NCBI GenBank assembly: GCA_021299875.1
Contig: JAJTEW010000015.1
Span: forward strand, 1-43,278
DNA from: Comamonadaceae bacterium
GTDB lineage: Bacteria > Pseudomonadota > Gammaproteobacteria > Burkholderiales > Burkholderiaceae_C
DNA length: 43,278 nt
Direction: 5' to 3'
The notes beneath the pieces are model-generated. The model did not search any database. It saw only the letters and a program-made list of their open reading frames with translations, and had not been told where the DNA came from. This document shows, one piece after another, positions 41,775 through 43,278 of the stretch. Both the position numbers and the translations under genes were made by a program. The stretch's first letter is position 1; every line of letters starts with the position of its first letter.

Positions 41775-43278
41775 ACTTGCTTGATCAGCGGGTGGCCGAC
41801 ACTTTGTCGAGCCAAGGTGTGTTGGCCCAAGCGGTGCCCGGTTTTCAGCCGAGGCAGGGACAAACCGACATGGCTTTGGCGGTCAGCCGAACGGTGCAAG
41901 ACGGCGGTCAATTGGTGGTCGAGGCGGGGACAGGCACAGGCAAAACCTATGCCTATTTGGTGCCCGTCTTGCTCAGTGGTCAGCGGGCCTTGGTGTCCAC
42001 AGCGACCAAAGCGCTGCAAGACCAGTTGTTTTCTCGTGACATACCCCGTCTGGTGGAGGTCTTGGGTTTACCCATTCGTGTGGCCTTGCTCAAGGGGCGG
42101 TCCAATTACCTGTGTTTGCACCGAATGGAGCAGGCCCGTCACAGCCCCGAATCGGTACAGCCTGGCGCGCAAAAAGCCTTGGCCAAGATTGAAACCTGGG
42201 CGCAGTCCACGCGGACGGGCGACATGGCCGAACTGGCGGGTCTGGATGAACGTTCGCCTTTGTGGCCATTGGTCACATCGACCCGTGACAATTGTTTGGG
42301 CTCCAGTTGTCCACGCTACCGAGCTTGTCACGTCAATCTGACACGCAAAGAGGCCATGGCGGCCGATGTCGTGGTCATCAACCACCATTTGTTTTTTGCC
42401 GACATGGCCGTGCGAGAGTCAGGTGTGGCCGAGTTGTTGCCCACCGTGCGCGTGACCGTCTTTGACGAAGCTCACCAGCTCAATGAGATTGGGGTCAATT
42501 TTTTGGGCCAGCAGTTGTCCACGGTGCAATTGCACGAGTTGGTGCGGGACGTGTTGAGCACGGGTTTGCAATTGGCGCGGGGTTTGGTCGATTGGCAGGC
42601 CCTGAGTGCAGGCTTGGAAAAAGCCGCCCGCGATTGGCGTTTAGCGGCGGGCATGCACCGGGGTGCGGTGCGATTGCGCTGGACCGGTCAGCACCCCGAT
42701 GGTGTTGACCCTCAAGCGTGGCGCAGCGGTTTACAGGCGGTGACGCAGGCTTTGGCTGATTTGCAAAATGGCTTGGACATGGTCAGCGAATTGGCGCCCG
42801 ATTTTCAGCGTCTGGGCGACCGCACGCGCGAGCTGATGGAACGCGCCGCCCTTTTTGCCGACACCCCCAATCCCGAAGGCGTGCGCTGGGCCGAGATCAG
42901 CGCTCAGCTGCGTCTCATTGAATCGCCGCTCGATATTGCACAGGCTTTTTCGGCCTTGACGCGGCCCGTGTCACCTGCAATGCCCAGCGGTGGTGATCCC
43001 CTCACCGCCGATGACGAGGATCACGAGGCTTTGATGGCGGGAGTTCCACGGCACGCAGACACAGCGAATGGCCGACCCAGTGGTGTGGGGCAGCGTGCTT
43101 GGATTTTCACCTCGGCCACTTTGGGTGATGAGCCCAGTTTGCGTTGGTTCACCGAGCCTTGTGGCTTGAGTTCGGCCGAGGTCATGCAGGTCAGCAGCCC
43201 GTTTGACTATGCCCGTCAAGCGGCGCTGTATGTGCCGACCCATTTTCCGCGTCCTGGTGATGCCGGTCATGCGGGACA
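41771..43278 (+). CDS. DinG/YoaA-type Fe-S superfamily 2 DNA helicase (cut by right edge)
   Basis: 502 codons are visible and the frame is open at the edge. The start is a TTG at 41771 overlapping the previous stop (TTGA), with AAGGAG six bases upstream; no suitable ATG exists nearby. Walker A is GTGTGKT (53-59). The XPD-like iron-sulfur cysteines are C115, C175, C180 and C186 (NYLCLHR, DNCLGSSCPRYRACH), then VVINHHLFFAD and the DEAH box at 232-235. Motif III-like FTSATLGD appears near residue 454. Such helicases unwind DNA 5' to 3' and act in repair. Length and lack of a nuclease domain favour YoaA over DinG, but the C-terminus is missing. Confidence 0.9.
   Translation, partial: MNLLDQRVADTLSSQGVLAQAVPGFQPRQGQTDMALAVSRTVQDGGQLVVEAGTGTGKTYAYLVPVLLSGQRALVSTATKALQDQLFSRDIPRLVEVLGLPIRVALLKGRSNYLCLHRMEQARHSPESVQPGAQKALAKIETWAQSTRTGDMAELAGLDERSPLWPLVTSTRDNCLGSSCPRYRACHVNLTRKEAMAADVVVINHHLFFADMAVRESGVAELLPTVRVTVFDEAHQLNEIGVNFLGQQLSTVQLHELVRDVLSTGLQLARGLVDWQALSAGLEKAARDWRLAAGMHRGAVRLRWTGQHPDGVDPQAWRSGLQAVTQALADLQNGLDMVSELAPDFQRLGDRTRELMERAALFADTPNPEGVRWAEISAQLRLIESPLDIAQAFSALTRPVSPAMPSGGDPLTADDEDHEALMAGVPRHADTANGRPSGVGQRAWIFTSATLGDEPSLRWFTEPCGLSSAEVMQVSSPFDYARQAALYVPTHFPRPGDAGHAG

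Noticed and set aside
1..43278. tRNA, rRNA, CRISPR arrays, insertion sequences, phage genes
   Set aside because: No cloverleaf-like segments, regular direct-repeat arrays, transposases or phage structural genes were seen by eye; a covariance-model scan would settle small RNAs.

Overview
The window looks like a chromosomal segment of a betaproteobacterium of the order Burkholderiales, most likely a freshwater Comamonadaceae (Limnohabitans/Rhodoferax-like). This assignment is inferred from two Bug/TctC-type solute receptors, the sucA-sucB-lpdA order followed by zapE, the CaiB-plus-Bug neighbourhood and the moderately GC-rich codon use. No taxonomic marker RNA is present, and I saw no tRNA, rRNA, CRISPR array, insertion sequence or prophage.

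Layout. (1) 1-6518, all on the minus strand: a type I secretion/giant adhesin locus. Its order is TolC-like outer-membrane protein, MotB/OmpA-like protein, HlyD-like adaptor, MotA/TolQ-like channel with a very long coiled-coil tail, then an RTX-type adhesin running off the left edge. The logic resembles Salmonella SPI-4 (SiiABCDEF), in which a proton-channel pair accompanies the secretion machine; the ABC ATPase would have to lie left of the window. (2) 6930-10512: a secreted sulfatase, a putative Fe(II)/2-oxoglutarate oxygenase and an EamA exporter. (3) 10852-15377: a hybrid sensor kinase, and convergent to it a translationally coupled sensor kinase/OmpR-type regulator pair. (4) 15472-16065: an RNase D-like exonuclease. 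(5) 16217-20626: a compact operon of Bug receptor, molybdenum-hydroxylase large subunit, a signal-less ModA-like protein and a [2Fe-2S] small subunit. (6) 20665-23828: YlqF/RbgA-type GTPase, and a LysR regulator divergent from an Acg-type flavin oxidoreductase lipoprotein. (7) 23925-28823: a RecQ-type helicase with a phosphoribosyltransferase-like C-terminus, a small unknown protein coupled to a CaiB-type CoA-transferase, and a convergent Bug receptor. (8) 28998-32155: an MFS permease broken at a C8 tract, a glyoxalase-like protein, an NlpC/P60 hydrolase and an isochorismatase-family hydrolase. (9) 32273-39919: propionyl-CoA synthetase carrying an internal deletion/frameshift, then the 2-oxoglutarate dehydrogenase operon sucA-sucB-lpdA, with clear intrinsic terminators. 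(10) 40034-43278: zapE, two small genes and a DinG/YoaA-type Fe-S helicase cut by the right edge, joined by stop/start overlaps.

The most notable system is the secretion locus at the left edge, where a putative ion-driven MotAB-like motor appears wired to type I secretion of an RTX adhesin. Second is the molybdenum-hydroxylase operon containing a cytoplasmic ModA-like protein and lacking FAD-subunit and cytochrome partners. Two genes (MFS at 28998 and prpE at 32273) are disrupted in the sequence as given; an assembly error, true decay or phase variation cannot be told apart from the bases alone.
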